Source of the DNA: a virus
IMG/VR virus record: IMGVR_UViG_3300042544_003738
Coordinates: 1-64,000 of that record
Strand: one strand, 5' to 3'
Length of the DNA stretch: 64,000 bases
The notes under the pieces are model-generated. The model worked only from the letters and a program-made list of their open reading frames with translations, was not told where the DNA came from and searched no databases. This document shows positions 22,127 to 30,232 of this stretch, piece after piece (within the stretch, counting starts at the first letter, position 1; the number at the start of each line of letters is the position of its first letter). The position numbers and the translations under genes are program-made.

Positions 22127-22939
22127 TTACCTCTGAGGCAAAGTACAAGCTGCTTGCCGAGCCTCACTTACAGATCGAACAGGAAGTAAGAAGGGTTTAG
22201 CAGTTTTATCGCCTGGCATGGGAATTTCATATCCCACAAGAGATTCCAGTTCAACTACTGTGACCTGGAAGCTTTTGAGTTCTGTAGAGATGTTGGGTTG
22301 ATTGGGAAAAAGAAAAGCCCACGCCTCGCCAGTGCGATGGCTTACAACAACCTTCCAGAGGCTGTTGGGCACTACTACTGCATTGCGGCCAATGGTTTTG
22401 GCAGTCATCACATCATAAATGTTTCCGCTGTAAACGGTATAGGTATCATTAGTCTGTTGGGTCCATCCTCTGATACCAGTCTCTAGAGTTTTCCACGCAC
22501 CGCGGTTTACATTAGCCAATTGCGGGCTCATATTGCTGAGGATGAAACTCTCACGCTCAGCAGTAACACTCCACAACATATCGGCTGAATTCACCATGTG
22601 ACCAGTGTCATATCCTGATTGTCGATAGTCGCCCAATTCAGCTCGCTCACCACGAGGCAAGCTTTGGTCTGGAGAGAATGCATCACTTCTCTTTCCACAC
22701 CCCATGGCCTTTTCAGGCGTAATCGTATAGACAGTCCATAATGGTATCTTTGCCCTATTGTCGTGCAATAACGCATAAGCCATGCGACAGATGGGTTGGC
22801 CAGTGGGTAAATTGGCAGTGGGAAACCCCCACGGCGCTTCTGATTGACATGCCTCCATAGGCCTTGGCGGCGTTTGTTGAGCATAGGCATCACTAAGTGA
22901 GAATATAAGAGCTGAGATAGCAAAAAATAATTTGATCAT
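22127..22939 (-). CDS. Secreted DNA/RNA non-specific endonuclease
   Basis: 270 residues. The N-terminus MIKLFFAISALIFSLSDAYA is a Sec signal peptide, with cleavage predicted after AYA at residue 20. The nuclease core has YDTGHM (catalytic His114, replacing the usual DRGH) and SNMSPQLANVNRGAW (metal-binding Asn and Trp), as in the NucA/Serratia family. Four or more cysteines could form periplasmic disulfides. Export to the periplasm suggests destruction of incoming or released DNA; superinfection exclusion and nucleotide scavenging are both possible. No clear ribosome site precedes the ATG. Confidence 0.87.
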   Translation of the reverse strand: MIKLFFAISALIFSLSDAYAQQTPPRPMEACQSEAPWGFPTANLPTGQPICRMAYALLHDNRAKIPLWTVYTITPEKAMGCGKRSDAFSPDQSLPRGERAELGDYRQSGYDTGHMVNSADMLWSVTAERESFILSNMSPQLANVNRGAWKTLETGIRGWTQQTNDTYTVYSGNIYDVMTAKTIGRNAVVVPNSLWKVVVSHRTGEAWAFLFPNQPNISTELKSFQVTVVELESLVGYEIPMPGDKTAKPFLLPVRSVSEARQAACTLPQR

Positions 22940-22997
22940 GCAGGGAGTGTAATGGTTTCAATAGACAAACCCAAAATAGATCTTTCATAATTTTCAT

Positions 22998-23309
22998 ATG
23001 AACAAAGTTTTGATGTTTGATAACCCAAATGATTTTTTGACCCATTTGAAGAACTCATTAGAGAAGGAAAACACACTGTCCCAGACTGAATTGATCAGCT
23101 TACTAAAAGGCAGTGTGAGTGCTTTAGAGCAGCTTTGGACAAGTCAAAATATATTGGTCACCAAAATGGCAGAAACTGTTGACTGTCTCAACAGGCATGA
23201 TGAAAGCTGGGGCCATAAGCTAGCCCAGCTCTACACTGTGTTGGAATGTGGCCAAGTAACTCCAGATGAGATGGAACAGATCTTGCGGGATGAAGTCTGT
23301 GGGAGTTAG
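22998..23309 (+). CDS. Hypothetical helical protein
   Basis: 103 residues, largely helical and acidic at the end (PDEMEQILRDEVCGS). No membrane segment. The gene lies alone between divergent nuclease and convergent uvsY and overlaps the end of uvsY by 4 bp. No ribosome site is clear; function unknown. Confidence 0.65.
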   Translation: MNKVLMFDNPNDFLTHLKNSLEKENTLSQTELISLLKGSVSALEQLWTSQNILVTKMAETVDCLNRHDESWGHKLAQLYTVLECGQVTPDEMEQILRDEVCGS

Positions 23310-23758
23310 AGCGCAATATCATTCATACCCACAGACCTAAGGCGTATGATATTGTTAAGTTGAAAACCCTTGATCTCCATTGACTTGATTACACCAAGAT
23401 ACTTGTTGCGAATCAATGCCACCTCATTCACTAGACTCATCATTGTTTGAACATCAGCCTCGCCATCAATGTATTTTTCAATGGCGCGGTCACTCAATTC
23501 TCTGTTGTAGCGTTCGAGATAGCGACGATAAAAGTCGCTTCTCATTTTGTCCACTTGGTTGTTGAGATGTTTCAACACAGCCTCAATCTCTTGCAGTTGA
23601 CTGAAACGCCAACTTACCTGACCTGGCAGCTCTTGACTGTTTTTTTCAAGGCTGCCAAAAACCTTGCATTCTTTTTGAGCAACCTCAAGCTCATTGTTGT
23701 AGTAGTCGACCATATCAGGAATTTGCGATAGGTCGTTTTTTACTCTGTTAAACCACAT
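23306..23758 (-). CDS. uvsY: Recombination mediator, UvsY-like
   Basis: 150 residues, T4 UvsY being 137. It loads UvsX onto gp32-coated single-stranded DNA. A helical first half is followed by the segment YRRYLERYNRELSDRAIEKY, then DGEADVQ, LVNEVALIRNKYLG and KGFQLNNIIRLRSVGMNDI, which matches the C-terminal pattern I recall for UvsY of aquatic T4-like phages. UvsX and gp32 lie upstream on the same strand, completing the UvsX-UvsY-gp32 presynaptic set. Confidence 0.75.
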   Translation of the reverse strand: MWFNRVKNDLSQIPDMVDYYNNELEVAQKECKVFGSLEKNSQELPGQVSWRFSQLQEIEAVLKHLNNQVDKMRSDFYRRYLERYNRELSDRAIEKYIDGEADVQTMMSLVNEVALIRNKYLGVIKSMEIKGFQLNNIIRLRSVGMNDIAL

Positions 23759-23769
23759 GACAATTGATA

Positions 23770-23988
23770 CTAGCAGTCGTCGTCTACGTCAACATCTCCA
23801 TAGAGTTCATCAAGGGCAGAATCAAGGCTGTCATCTGCACCACGCAGTGAGTCAAGATCATGAATCTCTACATCATTTTCTTCAAAAACACTGATGAATT
23901 CCAGTGCCACATCGTCTCGCTTGCCAGAGGGAATCAAGTCCTTGACTGTTTCCCAAAGCTCTGCAATTAGTTTTGCATCAATTTCCAT
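23770..23988 (-). CDS. Small acidic conserved protein
   Basis: 72 residues from the ATG at 23988 (GGAG 9 nt upstream; an in-frame GTG at 24003 is less likely). The protein is acidic, with IDAKLIAELWETVKDLIP at the start and a tail of LYGDVDVDDDC. It follows a TTAAATA late-like motif at about 24018-24025 and precedes uvsY. I recall similar small proteins beside uvsY in T4-like phages, but function is unknown. Confidence 0.7.
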   Translation of the reverse strand: MEIDAKLIAELWETVKDLIPSGKRDDVALEFISVFEENDVEIHDLDSLRGADDSLDSALDELYGDVDVDDDC

Positions 23989-24027
23989 TAGTTTGATCTC
24001 CACAAAAAATCTGGGGTTATTTAAAGG

Positions 24028-24873
24028 TTACTTGGGTACAAATTGGCCGCAACTTGCATATACGTCTTGACCAACTTTCGGAATAATCTTACAGGGCATA
24101 TATTGCTGGATTTGTGCAGCTATGTCATCCACCCGTAGACTTTCTTCACCCTGTTGACTGCTATAGGGATTGTATCTCACAATGTTGAACTCACTGTGAA
24201 AACTGTATTCAGCAATGGTGTTCATCAGCTCTTCAACATCTTGTTCACTGTCATTTTCGCCCTTGATAAATGCACCGTGAAACTTGATGATCTTTTTTGA
24301 AACTTGTTGATATTCCTTGAGATTAGCTAGCGCACGCTCTACTGGCATCGCAGCTGGTAACCATTTGTTTCTAAATGAAGAATTTATTGAATATATGGAG
24401 TAATACACATTCGCCGGGATAAGAGGGAACACTTCACACAGGCTTTTTTTGAGCGTTACTGGCATAATGGTAGACACGTTGAATTTTACTCGCAGTCCTC
24501 GGTCTCGTGCCATGTTACCCAGTCGCCAAAAAAGTTCTGTTCCAGTTTTGGTTATCGTGGTATTGGCTAGCGGCTCTCCCCGGGCCATGAAATTCAAGTG
24601 CACTGTTTGCGCAGGAGTGTCTTTTTCATAATGAGACAATACAGTTTCAAACTGACTGACAAAATCACTTTGGTCCAGATTCGAAAATTGTGTTTGTTTG
24701 GTTGCAGTGAGATGACACATTTGGCATCCACGGTTACAGCCAGTTTGTGAACTGAGATACGCGATGAAATAGTCAGCTTGACGTCTTACATAACGCGACT
24801 CAATAAATCCTGTCAGCTGTTGCTCAACAAAATTTACACTCGCATCCAGTTGCGAGTTGATCTGTTGTAACAT
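24028..24873 (-). CDS. RlmN/Cfr-family radical-SAM methyltransferase-like protein
   Basis: 281 residues. The cluster motif CNRGCQMC (C46, C50, C53) follows SSQTG, as in RlmN. Then come FMARGEPLAN (like GMGEPLxN), a VSTIMP segment, FIKGENDSEQDVEEL (like the VNDS region) and a C-terminal ASCGQF with C275 at the place of the methyl-carrying Cys of RlmN/Cfr (ACGQL). These enzymes methylate adenosine 2503 of 23S rRNA (and A37 of some tRNAs for RlmN). It lacks the RlmN N-terminal accessory domain (family about 370 residues), so the target may differ. The bL33 gene starts upstream on the same strand and ends 17 nt before this start. Confidence 0.82.
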   Translation of the reverse strand: MLQQINSQLDASVNFVEQQLTGFIESRYVRRQADYFIAYLSSQTGCNRGCQMCHLTATKQTQFSNLDQSDFVSQFETVLSHYEKDTPAQTVHLNFMARGEPLANTTITKTGTELFWRLGNMARDRGLRVKFNVSTIMPVTLKKSLCEVFPLIPANVYYSIYSINSSFRNKWLPAAMPVERALANLKEYQQVSKKIIKFHGAFIKGENDSEQDVEELMNTIAEYSFHSEFNIVRYNPYSSQQGEESLRVDDIAAQIQQYMPCKIIPKVGQDVYASCGQFVPK

Positions 24874-24890
24874 ACGTTGAAACTTTCTGG

Positions 24891-25082
24891 TTAACGGGAT
24901 TTGGGCGAAGGTAGTTTTTTTTGACCAAAGTTACAATGTTTTTGTACCACTGGGTCATACTTCTTCAGACGCAACTTTTCACTAGACTTTGCACCTTTTG
25001 TAGTAACATGCGTCATGTATTTGGTTGGTGTATCATGGTCTTGATTTACCAACATTACAATTACGGTTGCTGCTTTTGCCAT
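24891..25082 (-). CDS. rpmG: Ribosomal protein bL33
   Basis: 63 residues from the ATG at 25082 (AGGAG upstream), chosen over an earlier in-frame ATG. The body aligns with bacterial L33: VMLVNQDHDTPTKYMTHVTT, SSEKLRLKKYDPVVQKHCNF, then GQKKL. The family signature LKKFDPVVRxH is clear. The zinc-binding CxxC pairs are absent, so this is the C-minus type. L33 sits near the E site of the large subunit. A phage copy could replace the host protein in ribosomes. It is promoted by TTGTTT-N16-TATAAT and followed by the RlmN/Cfr-like gene on the same strand. Confidence 0.88.
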   Translation of the reverse strand: MAKAATVIVMLVNQDHDTPTKYMTHVTTKGAKSSEKLRLKKYDPVVQKHCNFGQKKLPSPKSR

Positions 25083-25104
25083 CCTGTGTCTCCTGCTATG
25101 CGTG

Positions 25105-25132
25105 ATTATATATGGCAATCAGCTCAAAACAA
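25105..25132 (-). promoter_or_regulatory. Sigma70-type promoter before bL33
   Basis: Minus strand TTGTTT (25132-25127), 16-bp spacer, consensus TATAAT (25110-25105), 23 nt before the ATG. Confidence 0.75.
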
Positions 25133-25135
25133 TGA

Positions 25136-25158
25136 GAGCGGGACATTTTGTCCCGCTC
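25136..25158 (-). terminator. Terminator hairpin after uvsX
   Basis: GAGCGGGACA and TGTCCCGCTC form a 10-bp stem with a 3-nt loop. It lies 24 nt beyond the uvsX stop and just upstream of the bL33 promoter, separating the two transcription units. Confidence 0.8.
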
Positions 25159-25181
25159 TTTGCACTGCTATGTATTGGAAG

Positions 25182-26276
25182 TTATGATAGATCTTCTTCA
25201 GGCTCTTGAACTTCAATATCTTCTAACACAGGGGCAATTTTGCTTAGCTTCTGATGGAACTCATTCATTATTTGATCAAGACATCCATCTTCATTGCGAT
25301 CCCAAGCTTTTTCAAACTGCTTGATCTGTGTGCCATCCAAACGAGTGTAACACCACTTGTTTCCTTCTTTGACTAACAACCCTTTCTGAACAAACAGGTC
25401 ATACAAGCCACTGTAGGGGTCCATGCCTCGGTCGTATGGGATTTTAACCTCAACAGTCTCAAAGGGTTTGTTATATCGCGTCTTCATTACACGACATTGA
25501 GCACGGATACCTTTGACGTCTGTTGTCTTGTTGCCCATCTCATCTTCCTTGAGCTTGAGTTTGCGCATAGCCAACACAATGCTGCTGGCGTAGATGGGGC
25601 CTTGCCCACCACTAATGACATCATCTGGATTGAACATGTCTTGGCTTGCATAACTGTGGTTTGTGCAAATCATGCCGATATCATATTCACCAAACATGTT
25701 AACACAATTTCGCACAAGCGCAGCAAGTGCACGCGGCTTGCGCCCCATATCACCCTTGAGCTCACCAGCCTCAAATTGATTGACATCAGTTGGAGTTAGG
25801 AGCATGCCTAAACTGTCAATCACAAAGAGCACGCGAGGGCGTTCTTCCTCACTCACGCTGTTGTAACGAGCTTTGTAGTCCTTCATGAAATCTGAGATCA
25901 ACTTGGCAACATCATCAATCATTGCCAAGTTTGCCTTCAAAAGCTTGTCCTCAGATGTATCTACATCTAGCGCCTTTAGCCATTTTTCATCTAGTGCATT
26001 CTCACTGTCGATCAACACCACAAACACATCTTTTTTCTGTGCATTAGAGGTTAAGTTTCCTGCTGCCAGAAAGCTCTTGCCACTGCCACTTTGTCCAGCC
26101 AGCATTGTTACTTTGCCTAGCGGGATGCCACCGTCACGGAATCTACCAGAGATAGCATAATTGAGTGCATAGTTGCCTGTTGAGATCCATACCTTGGGAT
26201 CGCGAAAGCCAACTGATAGTCCTGGAATGCTCTTGGCAATATCTTTTCTAAATCGGGATAAATCTAAAGGTTTCAT
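25182..26276 (-). CDS. uvsX: RecA-like recombinase UvsX
   Basis: 364 residues, T4 UvsX being 391. It forms filaments on single-stranded DNA and performs strand exchange for recombination-dependent replication. Walker A is GQSGSGKS (61-68), preceded by GGIPLGKVTMLA. Further motifs are VVLIDSENALDEKW, the Walker B-type VLFVIDSLGMLLTP and ISGGQGPIYASSIVL for the DNA-binding loop region. An acidic tail (EVQEPEEDLS) resembles that of T4 UvsX. A strong ribosome site (AAAAGGAAC) precedes the ATG. gp32 is directly upstream. Confidence 0.96.
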   Translation of the reverse strand: MKPLDLSRFRKDIAKSIPGLSVGFRDPKVWISTGNYALNYAISGRFRDGGIPLGKVTMLAGQSGSGKSFLAAGNLTSNAQKKDVFVVLIDSENALDEKWLKALDVDTSEDKLLKANLAMIDDVAKLISDFMKDYKARYNSVSEEERPRVLFVIDSLGMLLTPTDVNQFEAGELKGDMGRKPRALAALVRNCVNMFGEYDIGMICTNHSYASQDMFNPDDVISGGQGPIYASSIVLAMRKLKLKEDEMGNKTTDVKGIRAQCRVMKTRYNKPFETVEVKIPYDRGMDPYSGLYDLFVQKGLLVKEGNKWCYTRLDGTQIKQFEKAWDRNEDGCLDQIMNEFHQKLSKIAPVLEDIEVQEPEEDLS

Positions 26277-26306
26277 ATTTGTTCCTTTTTATGCTTGAGA
26301 GAAAAT

Positions 26307-26333
26307 GAAGGTGGAAACTTAGTTTCCACCTTC
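26307..26333 (-). terminator. Terminator hairpin between gp32 and uvsX
   Basis: GAAGGTGGAAACT (26307-26319) and AGTTTCCACCTTC (26321-26333) make a 13-bp perfect stem. It follows the gp32 stop and may limit read-through into uvsX. Confidence 0.8.
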
Positions 26334-26343
26334 TTAAGGCCAA

Positions 26344-27417
26344 TTATGCCTTGGCTTGTTGCCTACGACGTAGTGCAGCCAGAATGTCTTCTGGGCTCGT
26401 CATCTTCTTGGCTTCTCCACTTTCTGCAACTGGTGCAGTGGTTGAGGATACAGCTTTTGCACCGTCGAATGGTGCATCAGCAACATCAGCAGATGCTGAT
26501 GGCGCTGTCACACTAATGTTACGGGGAGTAGTTGATGGTTTGGAAAACCGTTTCTCTGCTCCTGCAACATCACGTGCCATAGATGAGCCAGAGTCGTTAT
26601 CAGTTTGTAGGCCAAAAGGCTTGTAAAACTGTGCATACTTGTCTGGATCGTATGGCTTCTCATCAACTGAATCATGGAACATGTCCATAATAACCTGCAT
26701 GTGTGCCTCATCTGGACGCTTGGGCAGATAGTTGCTGAGAGCAAACAGCCCATATTGATCAATAGCTGAGCGTTCATCGTCACTCAGTGCTCGCTCACGA
26801 CGCGCCCAAGAGCTGGTACCATAGTCAGCATACGCACCCTTGCTCCCCTTTACCAAACGGAAATCCAGCCCGTTGTCATAGTCAATGGGGTTGTTTTCAA
26901 TCTCTTGGTCAAGAAACACTGTCTTGATGCGATCAAACACACTGGGATTGATCACAAAGCGCCGAATGGGATTTTCTGGAAGATTGGCTAGATCCTCAGG
27001 ATTGGGATTCTGTGTCACAAAGCCCTGGAACAAAAATGACTTTTTGCGCCAATACTTGCGTGCCATGTCCTCCATTTCTTTGCCGCCCTTCCACCAGGGA
27101 CGAATCTCTGCATTGATTGGGCAACTGCCAGGCTTCCACATGTCAACGCAAGGCACTTGCACTTCAATTGGACGACCAGTTGAAGCTTGACCTTTGATAC
27201 TTGGGAAGGGAAGACGCGTGATCAGCCGTTCAACCCAAAAGAAATCATTACTGGTATCGCCGTCTGGAAGAAATCGTAGTGTTGCTGTGCTGCCGTCTGG
27301 ATTGCTCCAGAAGGGATAATTTGCTTTATCCCCACCACCGCCACCTGTACGAGCGCGGTCTTTTGAATTTTGTTGTTCAAGTAGTTTTTCACGAATTTGA
27401 GCTAATGATAGTGCCAT
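26344..27417 (-). CDS. 32: Single-stranded DNA-binding protein gp32
   Basis: 357 residues, T4 gp32 being 301. It coats single-stranded DNA in replication and repair. Basic, Gln/Arg-rich helix at the N-terminus (LAQIREKLLEQQNSKDRA) corresponds to the LAST region for cooperative binding. The core has ANYPFWSNPDGSTATLRFLP, then VPCVDMWKPGSCPIN and KYWRKKSFLFQGFV. The zinc Cys pattern of T4 gp32 is only partly present. The C-terminus is longer than in T4, Ala/Ser/Thr-rich and ends basic (RRRQQAKA) rather than acidic, which is unusual. Promoter motif CTAAATA at 27507-27513. Confidence 0.9.
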   Translation of the reverse strand: MALSLAQIREKLLEQQNSKDRARTGGGGGDKANYPFWSNPDGSTATLRFLPDGDTSNDFFWVERLITRLPFPSIKGQASTGRPIEVQVPCVDMWKPGSCPINAEIRPWWKGGKEMEDMARKYWRKKSFLFQGFVTQNPNPEDLANLPENPIRRFVINPSVFDRIKTVFLDQEIENNPIDYDNGLDFRLVKGSKGAYADYGTSSWARRERALSDDERSAIDQYGLFALSNYLPKRPDEAHMQVIMDMFHDSVDEKPYDPDKYAQFYKPFGLQTDNDSGSSMARDVAGAEKRFSKPSTTPRNISVTAPSASADVADAPFDGAKAVSSTTAPVAESGEAKKMTSPEDILAALRRRQQAKA

Positions 27418-27470
27418 TGTATTTTTCTTTCTATGTGCCTATTAAAGTGTCTATATGTTTTCAGGATAGA

Positions 27471-27513
27471 GACAACAAAACACTGTTTTGTTGTCACTAA
27501 CAAGCTTATTTAG
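27471..27513 (-). promoter_or_regulatory. gp32 leader hairpin and late-like motif
   Basis: The minus strand carries CTAAATA (27513-27507) followed by an 11-bp perfect stem (GACAACAAAAC/GTTTTGTTGTC, 27495-27471). The hairpin lies about 54 nt upstream of the gp32 ATG. T4 gene 32 mRNA is autoregulated through a leader pseudoknot, so a similar role is possible; it could also end the upstream gene. Confidence 0.5.
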
Positions 27514-27532
27514 TATTGATAGTTCTTACAAG

Positions 27533-28600
27533 TTATTTTTCTGATTTTTTCAATTGTTCAATTATTTCATCCAACTCTGCTGTCACAGCAGATGGATCGG
27601 CTTCAAAGCGGCTTTCCCACCCTGGAACATTTCTTTTCAAGTAGTCTAGGGTTTCATATTTGTTGCCATCACTTGCTACCCAAGCAGCTTTCACTTGGTC
27701 TGTTTTTGATTCATTTTCACTTATCTGGAGATCAAAACTTTCCAACCAACCCATCATGTCTTTGGCTTCACGGAAAGTCAATGGCAATGATGTTGTAGGG
27801 TGTTTCCAATCAGTCAACATTTTTCTGGCCTTACTAACACCCTCATTGTAGGAGCGTGTTTCTGCCATTTGTCCCAAGAGCTTTTTGATTTGTCCACGAG
27901 TTGTGCTGATTTCATTCAGCAAGCTTGTGGACCCCAGTCTACGTGCCCGACGTTGAAGTGCACTCATGTTTTGTAGGGATTTGGTCAAATCTTGAATCAA
28001 AGTTCCTTCAGCGTCGTGCATGGATTTTTGTTGGCTTAGATGCTGTGCCATAGCTTTGGCTCCCAGCACATGGTTCAACGGAAATTTAAATCTTTCTCCT
28101 GTTGGAGTATGGAGCATAACCTGTTTGATTCTGCGCCAGCGTTGGGCTTGATCAAGATTGTCTTTGTGCCAAGGCCTTGAGTGCTTGATTACAACCAATA
28201 CGCCATTGATGGGAAAATAGCTAGTGCGTGTGCTTCCACTCCAAGAATGAGTTTCTGTTACGTTCATGTGTTTGAAATGACGTGGCTCAAGCGTACGAGC
28301 AAAATGCTCGGTGTCAAAACTGAAGTCCCATGGATTGTGTCTCTTCAAGGCAAATTTGATATCCTTGAACCTTTTTTTGTCTGTTACATCACTCGTATAA
28401 AATGTAACCAAGGGTTTAGGTGGCTTGCCTTTGGTATATCCTAGAGAAACCATCAACTTTTCATTGTTACTCCAAAGGCGATCGCTTTTCTTGGGATCAA
28501 AAACTTGATTGCCTTTTTCATCGTACATATAAATTTCATGACCCTTGCCACTCAAAACATCAAAAATCAATTGGGCCATCTCTTCATGAGGTGTTGCCAT
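27533..28600 (-). CDS. Hypothetical protein between gp17 and gp32
   Basis: 355 residues, ATG at 28600, 24 nt downstream of a CTTAAATA late motif. The N-terminal half contains a strand-rich basic part (FALKRHNPWDFSFDTEHFAR, TSYFPINGVLVVIKHSRPWH). The middle (about 195-260) is helical with heptads (LQRRARRLGSTSLLNEISTT), and the end is acidic. I do not recognise the family. Promoter type and the late context suggest a structural, packaging or assembly protein. Confidence 0.75.
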   Translation of the reverse strand: MATPHEEMAQLIFDVLSGKGHEIYMYDEKGNQVFDPKKSDRLWSNNEKLMVSLGYTKGKPPKPLVTFYTSDVTDKKRFKDIKFALKRHNPWDFSFDTEHFARTLEPRHFKHMNVTETHSWSGSTRTSYFPINGVLVVIKHSRPWHKDNLDQAQRWRRIKQVMLHTPTGERFKFPLNHVLGAKAMAQHLSQQKSMHDAEGTLIQDLTKSLQNMSALQRRARRLGSTSLLNEISTTRGQIKKLLGQMAETRSYNEGVSKARKMLTDWKHPTTSLPLTFREAKDMMGWLESFDLQISENESKTDQVKAAWVASDGNKYETLDYLKRNVPGWESRFEADPSAVTAELDEIIEQLKKSEK

Positions 28601-28623
28601 ACTCTATCCCTTCTCTATTCCAA

Positions 28624-28631
28624 TATTTAAG
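28624..28631 (-). promoter_or_regulatory. Late-like promoter CTTAAATA
   Basis: CTTAAATA on the minus strand, 24 nt before the ATG at 28600 and just after the gp17 stop. Confidence 0.6.
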
Positions 28632-28634
28632 AGA

Positions 28635-30230
28635 TTACCAGATGCTAACAGCTATTGGCAAAGGCTCCATCAAATCATCAACCTCCACTAAATCATTATT
28701 CCTGATTTGTGATGCTGTGCTGTCGTCCCATCTTGCTATAAGCTGACTCATTCTTACTATCATCAATAGTGCACTGACCAAGTCATCGTGTTCTCCACTT
28801 TTGGCTGCAAAGCTTCCGCCTTTGGTAACATAGTTTTTCAGTTCTGAGATCAAAGGCTTGCTCTTGATTTGGAGGCGATTGCCTTCTATCAAACTTTTGA
28901 GTTTGGTTACAGCTTGATTCTTTGTGCGCCCATTTGTATTCAATCCTTTCCTGAACTTTGATCCACTTTGATTGGGTTCACTCATCAATTGCGCTGGTAC
29001 TACGTCCCATCCTGCTTCATTTAAAAGTTCAATAACAGCCTGCCCATAACTGTTGTTTTCAAATGTCCAGAATATTTCTGGTTCGCTTATTTGCTGGGGT
29101 TGTGCTCGCATTTCTCGTTCGATGAAGCTGGTAATTTGTACAATCATTTTCAATTGTGTAGCAACATCACTGCGGTTATGCATCCATTCAGCAACCTGAG
29201 CCATTTCTGGCAATCGCCATACTTGTATAGCTGCTGAGTCCAAGCCCACGCCAGCTGATGGATCAAGGCTAATGAGATAAATGTTGTTGGCTTGAGGCTT
29301 TTCCCACCATCGTATATGGTTGGTTTTGAACAAGGGTTCAGTTGAAACCAGTCCTGCTAGACACTGACTGTCAATCAAGGTGCTGTCTGCTGTTAGGAAC
29401 CGCAGTTCATATTCACGCTCAAACTTTTCATAACCAATTTTGGCACGCTCTTTTTTGGCCCAGTCTTCGTCTCGATCAGGATGTTGATTCCATTTGGCAA
29501 CAAATGCTTTGAATCCATTTGCTCCCAGTCCATCAGGCAGTTCGTTCCCAAATTCGTCAATTGTACGATTACTGCTATACCAAATTTGTGCAAATGGGTC
29601 CTCATCACTGTTGGGAGTGCTAGTGATAATGCATTTTCCTCCAGTGGCTAGAGTTGGGCTGATGGCACTCCAAAACTCTTCAGCAATTCGAGGCTTAACG
29701 AATGCCATCTCGTCCAAATATAACAAGCTGATGGATTTACCACGTCCTGTTGAAGGAGTGGTAGTAGCACTTTCAATCTTGCTGCCGTTGTCAAAAACAA
29801 TCTTTTGCACGTTGTAGGTCACAACACCAGCTTTTAACCAGTCAGGAAGTTCTTCATAACTGAATTTGATGCGATCCATAATCTCGGTAGCTGCGCGAAA
29901 ATTATTGGCAGCGATCAAAATATTCACATCTTTTTGGAACGTTGCGAACCATAACATGAAGCTGGCTGCTGTTTCTGTCTTCCCCAACTGTCTTGAGCAC
30001 ATAGCTATAACTTGGCGGTTTTGCCAGTAGGTCAAAACCAAGTCTTTTTGATAGTCAAACAGTTTGAAGGGCACTCTGCCTTTGGTGCTATGTCGAATGT
30101 ATATGTAGTTGTCTATAAAATACAAGGGATTGATAGCACACTTGAGGAACTCAGCCTCTTGGTGTGCAGTCAGTCGCAACTGTTGGTGCGGCTTTTTTAT
30201 TAGGACTGGATCAGTGTTATTTTGTAGCAT
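28635..30230 (-). CDS. 17: Terminase large subunit gp17
   Basis: 531 residues, T4 gp17 being 610. It drives ATP-dependent packaging and cuts concatemeric DNA. ATPase domain: SRQLGKTE (79-86, Walker A variant), LLYLDEMAFV (about 169-178, Walker B and catalytic Glu), IITSTPN (coupling motif). Nuclease domain: SLDPSAGVGLDSA (RNase H-fold first Asp, about 315), TFENNSYGQAVIELL, and GEHDDLVSAL (final acidic residues, about 487). It begins 3 nt after the stop of the small gene upstream. The gp16-like gene is further upstream, separated by three genes. Confidence 0.96.
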   Translation of the reverse strand: MLQNNTDPVLIKKPHQQLRLTAHQEAEFLKCAINPLYFIDNYIYIRHSTKGRVPFKLFDYQKDLVLTYWQNRQVIAMCSRQLGKTETAASFMLWFATFQKDVNILIAANNFRAATEIMDRIKFSYEELPDWLKAGVVTYNVQKIVFDNGSKIESATTTPSTGRGKSISLLYLDEMAFVKPRIAEEFWSAISPTLATGGKCIITSTPNSDEDPFAQIWYSSNRTIDEFGNELPDGLGANGFKAFVAKWNQHPDRDEDWAKKERAKIGYEKFEREYELRFLTADSTLIDSQCLAGLVSTEPLFKTNHIRWWEKPQANNIYLISLDPSAGVGLDSAAIQVWRLPEMAQVAEWMHNRSDVATQLKMIVQITSFIEREMRAQPQQISEPEIFWTFENNSYGQAVIELLNEAGWDVVPAQLMSEPNQSGSKFRKGLNTNGRTKNQAVTKLKSLIEGNRLQIKSKPLISELKNYVTKGGSFAAKSGEHDDLVSALLMIVRMSQLIARWDDSTASQIRNNDLVEVDDLMEPLPIAVSIW

Positions 30231-30232
30231 CT

